Shown here in pieces: positions 8,159 to 17,680 of a DNA stretch of 64,000 nt. Every line of letters begins with the position of its first letter. Position 1 is the first letter of the stretch. Both the position numbers and the translations under genes were made by a program. The DNA is taken from NCBI GenBank assembly GCA_002382975.1, contig DFTB01000017.1, forward strand, positions 186,001 through 250,000, in the 5' to 3' direction. Source of the stretch: Fibrobacter sp. UBA4223. GTDB taxonomy: Bacteria > Fibrobacterota > Fibrobacteria > Fibrobacterales > Fibrobacteraceae. A model generated the notes under the pieces. It was not told the origin of the DNA. It made no database searches and saw only the letters and a program-made list of their open reading frames with translations.

Positions 8159-10417
8159 CTACAGCACGCCGTGGCAGGTTCTGCTAATCACGTCGTCCTG
8201 TTGTTCCTTCGTGAGGGAGAGGAACTTGACAGCGTAGCCGGAAACGCGGATGGTGAAGTTCGCGTATTCTGCCTTTTCCGGGTGGGCCTGAGCGTCCAGC
8301 AACTTTTCAACACCGAACACGTTCACGTTCAGGTGATGTGCGCCCTGGGCGAAGTAACCGTCCATGACGGTCACCAGCTTCTGGGCGCGTTCGTCGTCGC
8401 TGTGGCCGAGAGCGTTCGGGCTGATGGTCTGGGTGTTGCTGATGCCGTCCAGCGCGTATTCGTAGGGGAGCTTCGCCACAGAGTTGAGGGAAGCGAGGAG
8501 GCCGTTCTTTTCGGCCCCGTAGCTCGGGTTTGCACCGGGAGCGAAGGGGGCGTTTGCCGGGCGTCCGTCGGGGAGAGCGCCGGTGGCCTTGCCGTAAACG
8601 ACGTTACTCGTAATCGTAAGGATAGAAGTCGTGGGTTCGGCGTTACGGTAGGTGTGGTGCTTCTTGATCTTCGCGATGAATTCCTTCAACAGCCACACGG
8701 CGATTTCGTCGGCGCGGTCGTCGTCGTTACCGTACTTGGGGAAATCTCCCTTCACCACGAAGTCCTTGGCAAGGCCGTCGTCACCGCGGACCACCTTCAC
8801 CTTGGCATACTTGATGGCAGAAAGGCTATCTACTACGTGGCTGAAGCCTGCGATACCTGTTGCAAACGTGCGGCGCACATTGGTATCGATGAGGGCGAGT
8901 TCTGCGGCTTCGTAGTAGTACTTGTCGTGCATGTAGTGGATCAGGTTCAGCGTATTCACGTAGATGCCCGCGAGCCATTCCAGCATGATGTCGTACTTGT
9001 GCATTACTTCGTCGTAGTCCAGGAATTCGCTGGTAATGGGAGCAAGTTCCGGACCGATCTGCATGCCGGGCACCAGGCCGCCCTTTTCGTCCTTGCCGCC
9101 GTTGATGGCGTAGAGGAGGGCTTTGGCGAGGTTCGCACGGGCACCGAAGAACTGCATTTCCTTGCCGGTCTGGGTGGCGGACACGCAGCAGCAGATGCTG
9201 TAGTCGTCACCCCAGATGGGACGCATCACGTCGTCGTTTTCGTATTGGATGGAACTGGTCGTCACGGAAATGTAGGCGGCGTATTCCTTGAAGTTTTCAG
9301 GCAGGCGTTTGGTGTAGAGCACCGTGAGGTTCGGCTCCGGAGAGGGGCCCATGTTTTCGAGGGTGTGCAAGAAACGGAAGTCGTTCTTGGTGACCATGGA
9401 GCGTCCGTCCTGGCCCATACCGCCGACTTCGAGGGTGGCCCACACCGGGTCGCCGCTGAAGAGCTGGTTGTAGCTTTCGATACGGGCGAACTTCACCATG
9501 CGGAACTTCATGACCATGTGGTCCACCAGTTCCTGGGCTTCGCTTTCGGTGAGGGTGCCGTTCTTGAGGTCGCGTTCGATGTAGATATCGAGGAAGGTAG
9601 AGATACGGCCAACGCTCATGGCGGCACCGTTCTGGGTCTTGATGGCGGAAAGGTAACCGAAGTAGAGCCACTGGAAGGCTTCTTGGGCGTTGGTTGCCGG
9701 TTCAGAGATGTCGAAGCCGTAGCTTGCGGCCATCACCTTCATTTGCTGCAGGGCGCGAATCTGTTCGGCCACTTCTTCGCGGAGGCGGATCACGTCGTCG
9801 GTCATGGTGCCGTCGCCCACGTGGGCGAGGTCGTTCTGCTTCTGCTTGATGATATAGTCAATACCGTAAAGGGCCACACGGCGGTAGTCGCCTACGATAC
9901 GTCCGCGACCGTAGGTGTCGGGGAGGCCAGTCAGGAGGTGGGCCTTGCGGACGGCGCGGATTTCGGGAGTGTAGCAGTCGAACACGCCCTGGTTGTGAGT
10001 CTTGTGGTATTCGGTAAAAATCTTGTGGAGGTCGGCGTTGGGCTTGTAGCCATACTGCTGGCAGGCTTCTTCGGCCATCTTGATTCCGCCGAAGGGCATG
10101 AAGGCGCGCTTGAGCGGTTTATCGGTTTGCAGCCCCACGACCTTTTCCAGGTCCTTGAGACGCTCGTTGATGTAGCCCGGCTTGTGGCTCGTGATGGTGG
10201 AGACGATGTCGGTGTCCATGTCCAGCACGCCGCCGTGCCTACGTTCTTCGGCCTGTAGGCTCTGCAGTTCGTCCCACAGTTTCTGGGTGGCGTCCGTCGG
10301 GCCCGCCAAGAAGGACTTGTCTCCGTCGTAGGCGGTGTAGTTGCGCTGAATAAAATCGCGGACGTTGATTTCGCTTTGCCAGAGTCCGCCTTCAAAGCCA
10401 TTCCATGCGTTAATCAT
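8159..10417 (-). CDS. pflB: Formate C-acetyltransferase (pyruvate formate-lyase)
   Basis: A 752-aa glycyl-radical enzyme converting pyruvate and CoA to acetyl-CoA and formate under anaerobic conditions, consistent with a strict fermenter. The active-site cysteines are in [16 protein letters not shown] (about residue 407, three Cys in a row where E. coli has two), followed by [12 protein letters not shown]. The glycyl-radical motif RVSGYAVKF is near residue 725, close to the C terminus as expected. The start at 10417 ([11 protein letters not shown]) matches the family N terminus and has AGAGGA 5 nt upstream; an in-frame Met at 10495 would add 26 residues. No activating enzyme (pflA) is adjacent. 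A TATATTGG box lies near 10494-10501. Confidence 0.96.
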   Translation of the reverse strand: MINAWNGFEGGLWQSEINVRDFIQRNYTAYDGDKSFLAGPTDATQKLWDELQSLQAEERRHGGVLDMDTDIVSTITSHKPGYINERLKDLEKVVGLQTDKPLKRAFMPFGGIKMAEEACQQYGYKPNADLHKIFTEYHKTHNQGVFDCYTPEIRAVRKAHLLTGLPDTYGRGRIVGDYRRVALYGIDYIIKQKQNDLAHVGDGTMTDDVIRLREEVAEQIRALQQMKVMAASYGFDISEPATNAQEAFQWLYFGYLSAIKTQNGAAMSVGRISTFLDIYIERDLKNGTLTESEAQELVDHMVMKFRMVKFARIESYNQLFSGDPVWATLEVGGMGQDGRSMVTKNDFRFLHTLENMGPSPEPNLTVLYTKRLPENFKEYAAYISVTTSSIQYENDDVMRPIWGDDYSICCCVSATQTGKEMQFFGARANLAKALLYAINGGKDEKGGLVPGMQIGPELAPITSEFLDYDEVMHKYDIMLEWLAGIYVNTLNLIHYMHDKYYYEAAELALIDTNVRRTFATGIAGFSHVVDSLSAIKYAKVKVVRGDDGLAKDFVVKGDFPKYGNDDDRADEIAVWLLKEFIAKIKKHHTYRNAEPTTSILTITSNVVYGKATGALPDGRPANAPFAPGANPSYGAEKNGLLASLNSVAKLPYEYALDGISNTQTISPNALGHSDDERAQKLVTVMDGYFAQGAHHLNVNVFGVEKLLDAQAHPEKAEYANFTIRVSGYAVKFLSLTKEQQDDVISRTCHGVL

Positions 10418-10620
10418 TTTTCCTCTTTGCTCGCCCGAATTGCCGTAGTAGTGCGGGTCGAGACTTCTGTTTTGTTGTTCTTTTGTGAGTCCCAATATAG
10501 AAATTGCAGGGGCCTGATTGAACCGCCGCTGGAGGCTTGATTTTGCTTTTGGTCAGAGCGCTTTTTGAACGGAAATTTTTCAAAATTGTAATCGTTTGAT
10601 GGTCATAGAGTTAGGAGCTC

Positions 10621-10741
10621 GCGTTAGGGACCGTCGCAGGTATCTGGCGAGACGCGTAGCGGCTCGATGAGCCGAGTGTGCGAGGCGAGCAGGGCCCGAC
10701 CCCGCCCTTCTGCACTGCTCGGGAATCAAGGGAGAACGCCC
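10621..10741. repeat. Structured interspersed repeat, copy 1 (upstream of alaS)
   Basis: About 121 bp nearly collinear with 20857-20991. Shared words include GCGTTAGGGA at the left end, GGCGAGACGCGTAGCGGCTCGATGAGCC in the middle (longest common run, positions 10647-10673 here) and AACGCCC at the right end. End bases GCGTT (10621-10625) and AACGC (10735-10739) can pair; GGCTC-GAT-GAGCC (10661-10673) forms a hairpin; CCCTT (10705-10709) pairs with AAGGG (10728-10732). The rest of the 10418-10783 gap holds only AT-rich promoter sequence. Confidence 0.6.
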
Positions 10742-10749
10742 TTTTTTTC

Positions 10750-10757
10750 TATCTTTA
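10750..10757 (+). promoter_or_regulatory. FCB-type promoter box of alaS
   Basis: TATCTTTA, 26 nt before the alaS ATG, fits the TAnnTTTG-like -7 element seen repeatedly in this window (see also 21031, 24115, 29022, 51745, 63168). Inference from recurrence and from known Bacteroidota promoters. Confidence 0.4.
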
Positions 10758-10783
10758 CGCCCGAAAAATAAAAGGGACTCATT

Positions 10784-13429
10784 ATGCCTACTATGACTTC
10801 TGCGCAGGTGCGCGAATCTTTCATCAAGTTCTTCGAATCCAAGGGCCACCTCTTTGTGCGTTCTTCGCCGGTGGTCCCGCATGACGACCCGACGCTCATG
10901 TTCACGAACGCGGGCATGAACCAGTTCAAGGCGATTTTCCTGGGCGACAATCCGAAGGGCTGGAAACGCGTATGCAACAGCCAGAAGTGCCTCCGCGTGT
11001 CCGGTAAGCACAACGACCTCGACGTGGTGGGCCGCGACAACTACCACCACACCTTCTTCGAAATGCTCGGCAACTGGAGCTTCGGCGACTACTACAAGAA
11101 AGAAGCCATCGCCTGGGCATGGGAACTTTTGACCGAAGTGTGGAAGCTCCCGAAGGAACGCCTGTTTGCAACCGTGTATCAGGACGATGACGAAGCCTGG
11201 CAGATTTGGAAGGACGTGTCCGGCCTCCCGGATGACCGCATCATGCGCTTCGACGCTCACTCCAACTTCTGGGAAATGGGCGACACCGGTCCGTGCGGCC
11301 CCTGCTCCGAAATTCACTACGACCGCGGCGACCTCGCTACGCAGGCCGAAACGTTCAAGGACCCCATCAAGGGCGTGAACGGCGAAAATGACCGCTACAT
11401 CGAAATCTGGAACAACGTGTTCATGCAGTACGAACGCGTGAGCGATGGCTCCTTGATTCCGCTGAAGGCTAAGAACGTCGATACCGGTATGGGTTTCGAA
11501 CGTATCTGTGCTATTCTGCAGGGCAAAACCAGCAACTACGACACCGACGTGTTCACCCCGATTATCGCAAAGATTGCTGAACTCAGTGGCGTTCCGTACA
11601 ACGATGGCGAAGCCGGCACCCCGCACCGCGTGATTGCCGACCACATCCGCGCGATTTCTTTCGCTATTGCCGACGGTGCCTTGCCGAGCAACGAAGGCCG
11701 TGGCTACGTGCTCCGTCGCATTCTTCGCCGCGCAAGCCGCTTTGCCCGCCTGCTCGGCCAGAAGAAGCCGTTCATTTGCCAGCTCGTGCAGGTGCTTGCC
11801 GATACGATGGGCGATGCCTTCCCGGAAATCCGCGAACGCAAGGAATTCGTTGCCTCCGTGATCAAGAGCGAAGAAGAAAGCTTTATCCGCACGCTGGACG
11901 CCGGCCTCGAACGCTTTGCCGCAATCTCCGCCGAACTCAAGAAGGGCGACAAAATTCCTGGTGATAAAGTCTTCCTGCTTTACGATACCTACGGATTCCC
12001 GCCGGACCTCACCGGTATTCTCGCCGAAGAAAAGGGCCTCACGATTGACGAAGAAGGCTACAACAAGTGTATGGAAGAACAGAAGGCCCGTGCCCGCGCC
12101 AACATGAAGCAGGGCATCAACACCATGGGTACCGAAGGCTGGACGCAGTACAGCGAAGAAAGCACCAAGTTCGTGGGCTATGAACTTTCCGCTTGCGAAA
12201 CGAAGGTTGTGCGTTGGCGTGAAGACAAGGGCGTGCTCAGTATTGTGCTCGAAACTTCTCCGTTCTACGCCGAAATGGGTGGCCAGGTCGGCGACAAGGG
12301 AACGCTGGTTTCTGCTGACCTCGAAATTGATGTGTTCGACACCGTGAAGGTGAACGACACCGCCCTCTGCCGCGGCAAGGTGAAGAAGGGCACGGCCAAC
12401 GAAACGACGATGGGCGCTGTGTTCATGGCAACCGTCGATAACGACCGCCGTAACGACATCCGCAAGAACCACTCCGCAACACACTTGCTGCAGGCCGCGC
12501 TCCGCCAGGTGCTCGGCACTCACGTGCAGCAGCAGGGTAGCTTTGTTTCGAACGAACTCCTCCGCTTCGACTTCAGCCACTTCAACGCGATGACCGCCGA
12601 AGAAATCCAGAAGGTGGAAGACATCGTGAACGCGAAGGTCATGGAATGCCTGCCGGTCAACACCCAGGTGATGGGCGTTGACGAAGCAAAGGCAAGTGGT
12701 GCCATGGCTCTGTTCGGCGAAAAGTATGGCGACGAAGTCCGCGTCGTGAAGATGGGCTGCGCGGGCGATGAATTCTCCAAGGAACTCTGCGGTGGCTTGC
12801 ACGTGCAGAACACCGGCAACATCGGCATGGTGAAGATTATCTCTGAATCTAGCGTGAGTGCTGGCGTGCGCCGTATCGAAGCCGTCTCTGGCCGTGGCGC
12901 TCTCTCGCTGCTCCGCGCCGGTACGCAGATTTTGACCGCACTCCGCGAACAGCTCCGCTGCAAGGACGCCGAAGTTCTCGACCGCATTCAGCAGAGTTTC
13001 GCCAAGACGCAGAACCTGGAAAAGAGCCTGCAGTCCGTGAAGCTGGAACTTGCGACCCTCGCCGCTGCCGAACTCCTGAACGGCGGCATCAACGTGATGG
13101 GCGTGAACCTCTACGTTCGCGAACTCAATATGCCCGAAGACAAGTTCAAGGACTTGCTGGATGGCGTTCAGAACAAGCTCGCCACCGACAGCGTCGCCGT
13201 GATTGCGAACAAGGTAAACGGCAACGGAAGCATCGCCGTGATGGTGGGCAAGAATGTTCAGGCCAAGGGCATCAAGGCCGGCGACCTCGTCAAAGACCTC
13301 GCCGCTGCTTGCGGTGGCCGCGGCGGTGGCCGCCCGGACCGCGCTCAGGCCGGCACCAAGGAAGTCGACAAGATTGCCGGTGCCATCGCGAATGCAAACA
13401 ACTGGATTAGAGCGAAACTGGGAGCTTAA
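10784..13429 (+). CDS. alaS: Alanyl-tRNA synthetase
   Basis: An 881-aa class II aminoacyl-tRNA synthetase charging tRNA-Ala. Landmarks in order: the aminoacylation domain opening VRESFIKFFESKGH and MFTNAGMNQFK; motif region HTFFEMLGNWSFGDY; editing-domain metal motif HSATHLLQAALR near residue 565; Cys/His of the editing site in CGGLHVQNTG near 666; and a C-terminal DHHA1 domain ending GGGRPDRAQAGTK. Length is typical. AAAGGGA precedes the ATG. Codon use is strongly biased (C-ending codons, few rare codons), as expected of a highly expressed gene. A hairpin terminator follows. Confidence 0.98.
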   Translation: MPTMTSAQVRESFIKFFESKGHLFVRSSPVVPHDDPTLMFTNAGMNQFKAIFLGDNPKGWKRVCNSQKCLRVSGKHNDLDVVGRDNYHHTFFEMLGNWSFGDYYKKEAIAWAWELLTEVWKLPKERLFATVYQDDDEAWQIWKDVSGLPDDRIMRFDAHSNFWEMGDTGPCGPCSEIHYDRGDLATQAETFKDPIKGVNGENDRYIEIWNNVFMQYERVSDGSLIPLKAKNVDTGMGFERICAILQGKTSNYDTDVFTPIIAKIAELSGVPYNDGEAGTPHRVIADHIRAISFAIADGALPSNEGRGYVLRRILRRASRFARLLGQKKPFICQLVQVLADTMGDAFPEIRERKEFVASVIKSEEESFIRTLDAGLERFAAISAELKKGDKIPGDKVFLLYDTYGFPPDLTGILAEEKGLTIDEEGYNKCMEEQKARARANMKQGINTMGTEGWTQYSEESTKFVGYELSACETKVVRWREDKGVLSIVLETSPFYAEMGGQVGDKGTLVSADLEIDVFDTVKVNDTALCRGKVKKGTANETTMGAVFMATVDNDRRNDIRKNHSATHLLQAALRQVLGTHVQQQGSFVSNELLRFDFSHFNAMTAEEIQKVEDIVNAKVMECLPVNTQVMGVDEAKASGAMALFGEKYGDEVRVVKMGCAGDEFSKELCGGLHVQNTGNIGMVKIISESSVSAGVRRIEAVSGRGALSLLRAGTQILTALREQLRCKDAEVLDRIQQSFAKTQNLEKSLQSVKLELATLAAAELLNGGINVMGVNLYVRELNMPEDKFKDLLDGVQNKLATDSVAVIANKVNGNGSIAVMVGKNVQAKGIKAGDLVKDLAAACGGRGGGRPDRAQAGTKEVDKIAGAIANANNWIRAKLGA

Positions 13430-13470
13430 TCCCAATTCTTCTCACACATTCGGTAAAACTTTTTTATCAA

Positions 13471-13502
13471 AACGGGCAAAAAAAGTGCTTTTTTGCCTGT
13501 TT
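13471..13502 (+). terminator. Terminator downstream of alaS
   Basis: A long hairpin: AACGGGCAAAAAA pairs with TTTTTTGCCTGTT across a short AGTGC loop. The A/T-rich stem makes it usable in both directions. It separates alaS from the GH5 gene. Confidence 0.65.
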
Positions 13503-13515
13503 ACTTAGTATTACA

Positions 13516-13532
13516 TGTTTCCTCTAGAAACA
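13516..13532. promoter_or_regulatory. Inverted repeat upstream of the GH5 gene
   Basis: TGTTTC (13516-13521) and GAAACA (13527-13532) around a CTCTA centre, 42 bp before the GH5 start codon and just upstream of a TATTTTTC box. A possible operator; the regulator is unknown. Confidence 0.35.
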
Positions 13533-13573
13533 ATGCTATTTTTCGCATAAAAATATCAACTTCAGAGGATGCA

Positions 13574-16384
13574 ATGAAGAAAATAATCTCTATTCTTGCC
13601 TTGGCTGCGGTATCCGCCATGGCCATCAGTGCAAACCGTGTTGGCCCTGTCAGTACGTACGGGGAACTCAAGAAGAGCGGAAACAAGCTGGTTGGTTCCT
13701 GCCCGAACTATGCAAGTACCCCTGTACAAGTGAGGGGCATGAGCCTTTTCTGGAGTTCTGCAGAACGTGAGGCTTCTGATTTCTATTCTGCAAATGCCCT
13801 GAATCTTATGGTGCAGGATATGGGGATAGAAGTTATCCGCTTTGCCTTGGGCGTTGATGAAAAGGATGGCGGCAGTAATGAATCCGATAATAGGCGTTTC
13901 TATGTGAGAGATGGTGAAAATGACCAGAAGGCTCGCGTAAAGAGCATGGTCTATTCTGCCGTGCAAAACGATATTTATATCATTATTGACTGGCACGTTG
14001 AAACGGCTAATAATGCTTATACGGAAAAAGCCAAGGATTTCTTTACTTGGGCCGCAAAGGAATTTGGTAAGACGAACAACGTGATTTTTGAAGTTTGGAA
14101 TGAGCCTACGGATAGAGCAAACATGAGTAATGTTGCCACCCATGCAAATGCCGTGATTAAGGCCATTCGCGATGCCGGTTCCGATAACCTTGTGCTCGTG
14201 GGTAGCCCGGGATGGTCCAGCCAGCCGAATGATTGCGCAAATGCCGGTATTCAGGATCCTAAGAATAATTTTGCATGTACGCTTCATTTCTATGCCGCAT
14301 CTCATTCGCAAAGTGGCGATTATGCCAAAAATGCTCAAAAAGCATTGGACGCCGGCGTCCCGGTTTTTGCTTCTGAATGGGGTACTGTAAATGCGCAAGG
14401 TAATGGTTCACCGGATGAAAACGAAAGCCAAAAATGGGTAAATTGGATGGCTCAGAACAAAATTTCCTGGGCAAACTGGTCTGCATCTGCTAAATCGGAA
14501 ACGTCTGCTGCATTTAGCACCAATATTATTACCGATGGCTTGAAGTATACAAATTCGGGAAAATGGATAAAGGGAATTCTTACTTCTGGTTCTCACTCCT
14601 ATAAAGATTGTGGATTGGAGAATTACGTTGGATCAAACACTTCTGACGACGGTTTCTCTACGGGTGTTGCGAATGGAGCGAAAACAGATCTTATTGATGA
14701 CTTTGAAGACGGTGACCATTACACTTATACGGGTGGACTATGGTCTGCTTGGACCGATGCCAGTAGCGAAAAAGCGGCAGATGGCGTAGGTAAAACATCT
14801 ATTAGCAATAAGAAGTTTGTAAATGAATTTGGCAAGAGCGTGTATGAAGTTTTAAAGAAGACTTCGGATTTGCAAAATGCTGGCTTGGAAAACACTTCTA
14901 AATATGTAGCCGCCATGGAAGATATTTATATTGATGCCGGTGACTGGAATAATGGTGGTTACCAGTGGGATCCGTATGCGATTATAGGTCTTAATTTCAC
15001 GAAGGATACGTCGGAATTCGCAAATTTCAAGAATTGCAAATCGATTTCTTATAAGTATAAGGGTGCTGCGCATAATTTCCGTGTAGAAATCTCTTCGATT
15101 ACCAACTATAATTATCACTATTATTCAGCTCCTCCTTCTGAAAGCTGGACTACTCTTGAACTTACTATGGACATGCTTAAGCAGCATGATGACTGGGCAA
15201 ACCCCCAGATAACGGCCCTTGCTTCTGCTCTTGGAAAGGCAAAGCGTCTGGCTTGGGAAGTTAATGGTAAGGCAAAAACGCCTGCTAGCAAGAACCAGCC
15301 GACTTACAAATACCTCTATATTGACGATGTTCGTTGCGACGGCCTTAGCATTACTGCTATTTCCAATATGGATGCTCCGGTTTCTTCGAACTCGGCCACT
15401 AATAGCTCCAATAGCGTGGCGAATTCCTCCTCCTCTGTTACGCCGGTTTCTTCTTCCTCGGTCGTTATCAAGGATCTCGTTGTTATCGACGATGTTGAAG
15501 ATGGTGATGAAGTTCTTAAAACTACTGGTACGTGGTATGCTTATAATGATTCCGAGCCAGGTGGAAAGTCTTCTATTACGAACGTCTACGATCCGAAACT
15601 CCCGGGTTACGTAGTCGTGTTCCCGGGAACCACTGATGCGACAAACGGTACTCAGGGCTTTGTCGGCCTTAAGGGAATCGTGTGGAATCAGGCTGAATAT
15701 AAGGAAGCTCCGTTCGTAGCTCTTGGACTTAATATGATGGCTGATACTTCTGCCGGTTATGACATGAGCAAGTGTGGCGCTATTTCCTACCGCTATAAGG
15801 GTAGCCAGCATGTGTTCAAGATTCAGGATGGCCAGGTGAAGGATTATGCTTATCATCAGAAGGGTCTCTCTGATGCTACAGAATGGAAAACGGTTGTTCT
15901 TGCTTGGGATGATATCAAGCAACCGCTTGGCTGGGGCGAAAAAGTTGAACTCAATCATGCAAACATTAAGAAGATGTCTTGGGAAGTTGTTGGTTATAAG
16001 GGTCTCGACCTTCAGCCGGAGATTGACTACCTCTATGTAGATGACCTCAAATGTGTTGACCAGGTTATTGCCAGCAACGAAGGCTCTAGCGATAGCAAGA
16101 ACAAAAACGAAAACAACAACAATAACAATGCTGCCATCCGTACTATCGCTAACAGCACCCTTGGCATCGCCATGCAGGGCAAGACCCTGAGCATCGTGAC
16201 CACCAAGGCTGCCAACGTGAAGGTCCAGATCTTCGACATGATGGGTCATTCCATCCACAGCACGACCGAATCTCTCTCCGCAGGCAGCCACAGCATTTCC
16301 CTCGGCAAAATGGCCAAGGGAAGTTACATCGTCCGGGTACAGGCGGGTGGCGAAGTCAAGATGGTTCGTTTCTCCGTCCGGTAA
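13574..16384 (+). CDS. Secreted GH5 glycoside hydrolase (cellulase-type) with two CBM11-like modules and C-terminal sorting domain
   Basis: A 936-aa multidomain enzyme. Signal peptide at residues 1-21; GH5 catalytic domain about 25-350 with DWHVE, acid/base Glu in FEVWNEPTD and nucleophile Glu in FASEWGTV; then two similar carbohydrate-binding modules (about 375-590 and 635-850), each opening with a DDxEDGD motif (LIDDFEDGD, VIDDVEDGD) and resembling CBM11. Ser/Asn-rich linkers follow each. The last about 80 residues form a type IX-like sorting domain (VQIFDMMGHSI ... KGSYIVRV ... VRFSVR). Probable role: endo-attack on beta-1,4-glucan outside the cell. Start at 13574 has CAGAGG upstream. The gene is noticeably AT-richer than alaS. 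Confidence 0.9.
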   Translation: MKKIISILALAAVSAMAISANRVGPVSTYGELKKSGNKLVGSCPNYASTPVQVRGMSLFWSSAEREASDFYSANALNLMVQDMGIEVIRFALGVDEKDGGSNESDNRRFYVRDGENDQKARVKSMVYSAVQNDIYIIIDWHVETANNAYTEKAKDFFTWAAKEFGKTNNVIFEVWNEPTDRANMSNVATHANAVIKAIRDAGSDNLVLVGSPGWSSQPNDCANAGIQDPKNNFACTLHFYAASHSQSGDYAKNAQKALDAGVPVFASEWGTVNAQGNGSPDENESQKWVNWMAQNKISWANWSASAKSETSAAFSTNIITDGLKYTNSGKWIKGILTSGSHSYKDCGLENYVGSNTSDDGFSTGVANGAKTDLIDDFEDGDHYTYTGGLWSAWTDASSEKAADGVGKTSISNKKFVNEFGKSVYEVLKKTSDLQNAGLENTSKYVAAMEDIYIDAGDWNNGGYQWDPYAIIGLNFTKDTSEFANFKNCKSISYKYKGAAHNFRVEISSITNYNYHYYSAPPSESWTTLELTMDMLKQHDDWANPQITALASALGKAKRLAWEVNGKAKTPASKNQPTYKYLYIDDVRCDGLSITAISNMDAPVSSNSATNSSNSVANSSSSVTPVSSSSVVIKDLVVIDDVEDGDEVLKTTGTWYAYNDSEPGGKSSITNVYDPKLPGYVVVFPGTTDATNGTQGFVGLKGIVWNQAEYKEAPFVALGLNMMADTSAGYDMSKCGAISYRYKGSQHVFKIQDGQVKDYAYHQKGLSDATEWKTVVLAWDDIKQPLGWGEKVELNHANIKKMSWEVVGYKGLDLQPEIDYLYVDDLKCVDQVIASNEGSSDSKNKNENNNNNNAAIRTIANSTLGIAMQGKTLSIVTTKAANVKVQIFDMMGHSIHSTTESLSAGSHSISLGKMAKGSYIVRVQAGGEVKMVRFSVR

Positions 16385-16386
16385 GG

Positions 16387-17601
16387 TTAATCGATCTCGA
16401 TTTTTGTAAGTCCCGGAATCATTTTTTCAAGGCTCGCGGCTTGTGCTGCGAGCTTTTTCTGGAACTCGGCGGTGGCGGGGGAGTGGCTGTCCACAATCCG
16501 GTGGTTTGCCATTTTCAGGAATTTTTCCACGCGGGCGATGTTTTCGCGGGTGGCGTCGCTGCAGTAGGTGTCCACCATCCGCTCGAAGATGTATTCTTCC
16601 GCCGTTTTGGACAAATGAATCATGTCGTCGGCGTAAAAGCGGTAGTCTCGCAGTTCGTCCATCACGATTTCGTAACTCGGGAAATAATGGGTGTTGTCAT
16701 TGCGCGAAGCGCATGACTGCTGCGTCTCGCAAATGCGTGAGTAAACTCCCGCGCTTGCTCGACTTGCGATGTCATTGCGAGGGAGCGATGCGACCGTGGC
16801 AATCTCAGTCCCGCATTTCGCAATCTTGTCAACGGCGAGTTGAAGTGTCGCCTTAGAAAGGCTGTTTTCGCGGGCACCGTCGGCCATGTGCCGTAGCGGC
16901 GACACGGTAAAGACGATGTGGAGGTCGGGGGTGTCTTTTTCCGCGTCATTCCGAGCGGAGCGAGGAATCCAGTCCTGCTGCCTTAACCTGCGTAAACTAT
17001 CTACAATGCTTTCCAGGGCCTCCGCCGCCTCGTCCACGGAAATCATCCTGCGGGTGAACAGGCTTGGGTCTTGCCGGTGGCAGTTCGCGACCACCCTGCC
17101 GCAGGTCCCGCAATCTGCCGAGTCCGCATTCAAGAAATACACAAAGGCCGTACCCAGGGTGACAAACATCACGTCTGCTTTCTGCAAGAATTCACGGGCC
17201 TGCTTCGCGGCGGCATTCAGCTTGCCGACGCACTCCTCCTGTGTCGCCCCCGAAAGCGACCCGTGGGCGTCCCAGCTGTGCCAAGGCCCGCGGGCGTCTT
17301 GAGCCCTTCGATATTCCTGATCTCGATCTCCGCACCCTTTTTGACCGTCACGATTCCAGCAGCCGTCCTGAAAAACATCCCCATCCCCGAAAACTTTTCC
17401 GTCGGCGATGGCCCTGATCTGTGCCGCCAAAGAAACCGGGTTGTACACTGTGCCGAAGGGGTTGGAGAGCACCTGGAATTTTCGGCTGCTGAACTGCGCC
17501 GAGATGTTGTCGGCAAAACAGGACCCGAAAAAAGCCAGTTTCTTGGTGTAGTCGATGGTGAAATCTGGCCTTGGAATGTCAATCTTCGTGAAAAACTCCA
17601 T
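16387..17601 (-). CDS. GSCFA domain protein with in-frame repeat insertions
   Basis: A 404-aa SGNH-hydrolase-like protein of the GSCFA family: the family motif reads FFGSCFADNIS near residue 28, followed by LSNPFGTVYNP, and MFVTLGTAFVY near 140. Function in the family is poorly defined (putative esterase/acyl-transfer, often near polysaccharide genes). It is longer than usual because palindromic repeats are read in frame: about residues 211-219 (IPRSARND) and about 267-302 (ASLPRNDIASRASAG ... SCASRND), matching repeats at 16945-16970 and 16696-16804. Start has no SD; a TATATTTG box ends 4 nt before the ATG. It converges on the GH5 gene (2 bp gap). Confidence 0.8.
   Translation of the reverse strand: MEFFTKIDIPRPDFTIDYTKKLAFFGSCFADNISAQFSSRKFQVLSNPFGTVYNPVSLAAQIRAIADGKVFGDGDVFQDGCWNRDGQKGCGDRDQEYRRAQDARGPWHSWDAHGSLSGATQEECVGKLNAAAKQAREFLQKADVMFVTLGTAFVYFLNADSADCGTCGRVVANCHRQDPSLFTRRMISVDEAAEALESIVDSLRRLRQQDWIPRSARNDAEKDTPDLHIVFTVSPLRHMADGARENSLSKATLQLAVDKIAKCGTEIATVASLPRNDIASRASAGVYSRICETQQSCASRNDNTHYFPSYEIVMDELRDYRFYADDMIHLSKTAEEYIFERMVDTYCSDATRENIARVEKFLKMANHRIVDSHSPATAEFQKKLAAQAASLEKMIPGLTKIEID
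16696..16804. repeat. Paired GTCATTGCG palindromes inside the GSCFA gene
   Basis: Two elements of the GTCAT-stem-ATC family: GTCATTGCGCGAAGCGCATGAC at the left and GTCATTGCGAGG ... GTGGCAATCT at the right. The same sequence type occurs between genes at 50541-50575. Here it is translated in frame on the minus strand. Confidence 0.75.
16945..16970. repeat. GTCATTCCGAG palindrome inside the GSCFA gene
   Basis: GTCATTCCGAGCGGAGCGAGGAATCC: a GTCAT-stem-ATC element with ATTCC...GGAAT arms, translated in frame within the GSCFA protein. Confidence 0.7.
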
Positions 17602-17605
17602 GCCA

Positions 17606-17613
17606 CAAATATA
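17606..17613 (-). promoter_or_regulatory. FCB-type promoter box of the GSCFA gene
   Basis: Reverse-strand TATATTTG preceded by AC, only 4 nt upstream of the ATG at 17601. If used, the mRNA would start at or next to the start codon (leaderless). Confidence 0.4.
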
Positions 17614-17680
17614 GTAGCAAGCGGGTACCCCCTGTTTTTTGTATCTTTATGATACTAGCCACTTTGGCAAAAGGATTTTT

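Noticed and set aside
8171-10258. 695-aa ORF antisense to pflB
   Set aside because: Shadow of pflB's codon bias; Val/His/Glu-rich composition without domains.
10580-13435. 951-aa ORF antisense to alaS
   Set aside because: It lies opposite a complete alaS with clear motifs; the long frame is a by-product of biased codon use, and the translated sequence has no recognisable domain.
13574-16384. Horizontal transfer of the AT-richer GH5 gene
   Set aside because: The domain types and sorting domain are native to Fibrobacter and there are no flanking mobile elements; weaker codon bias is enough explanation.
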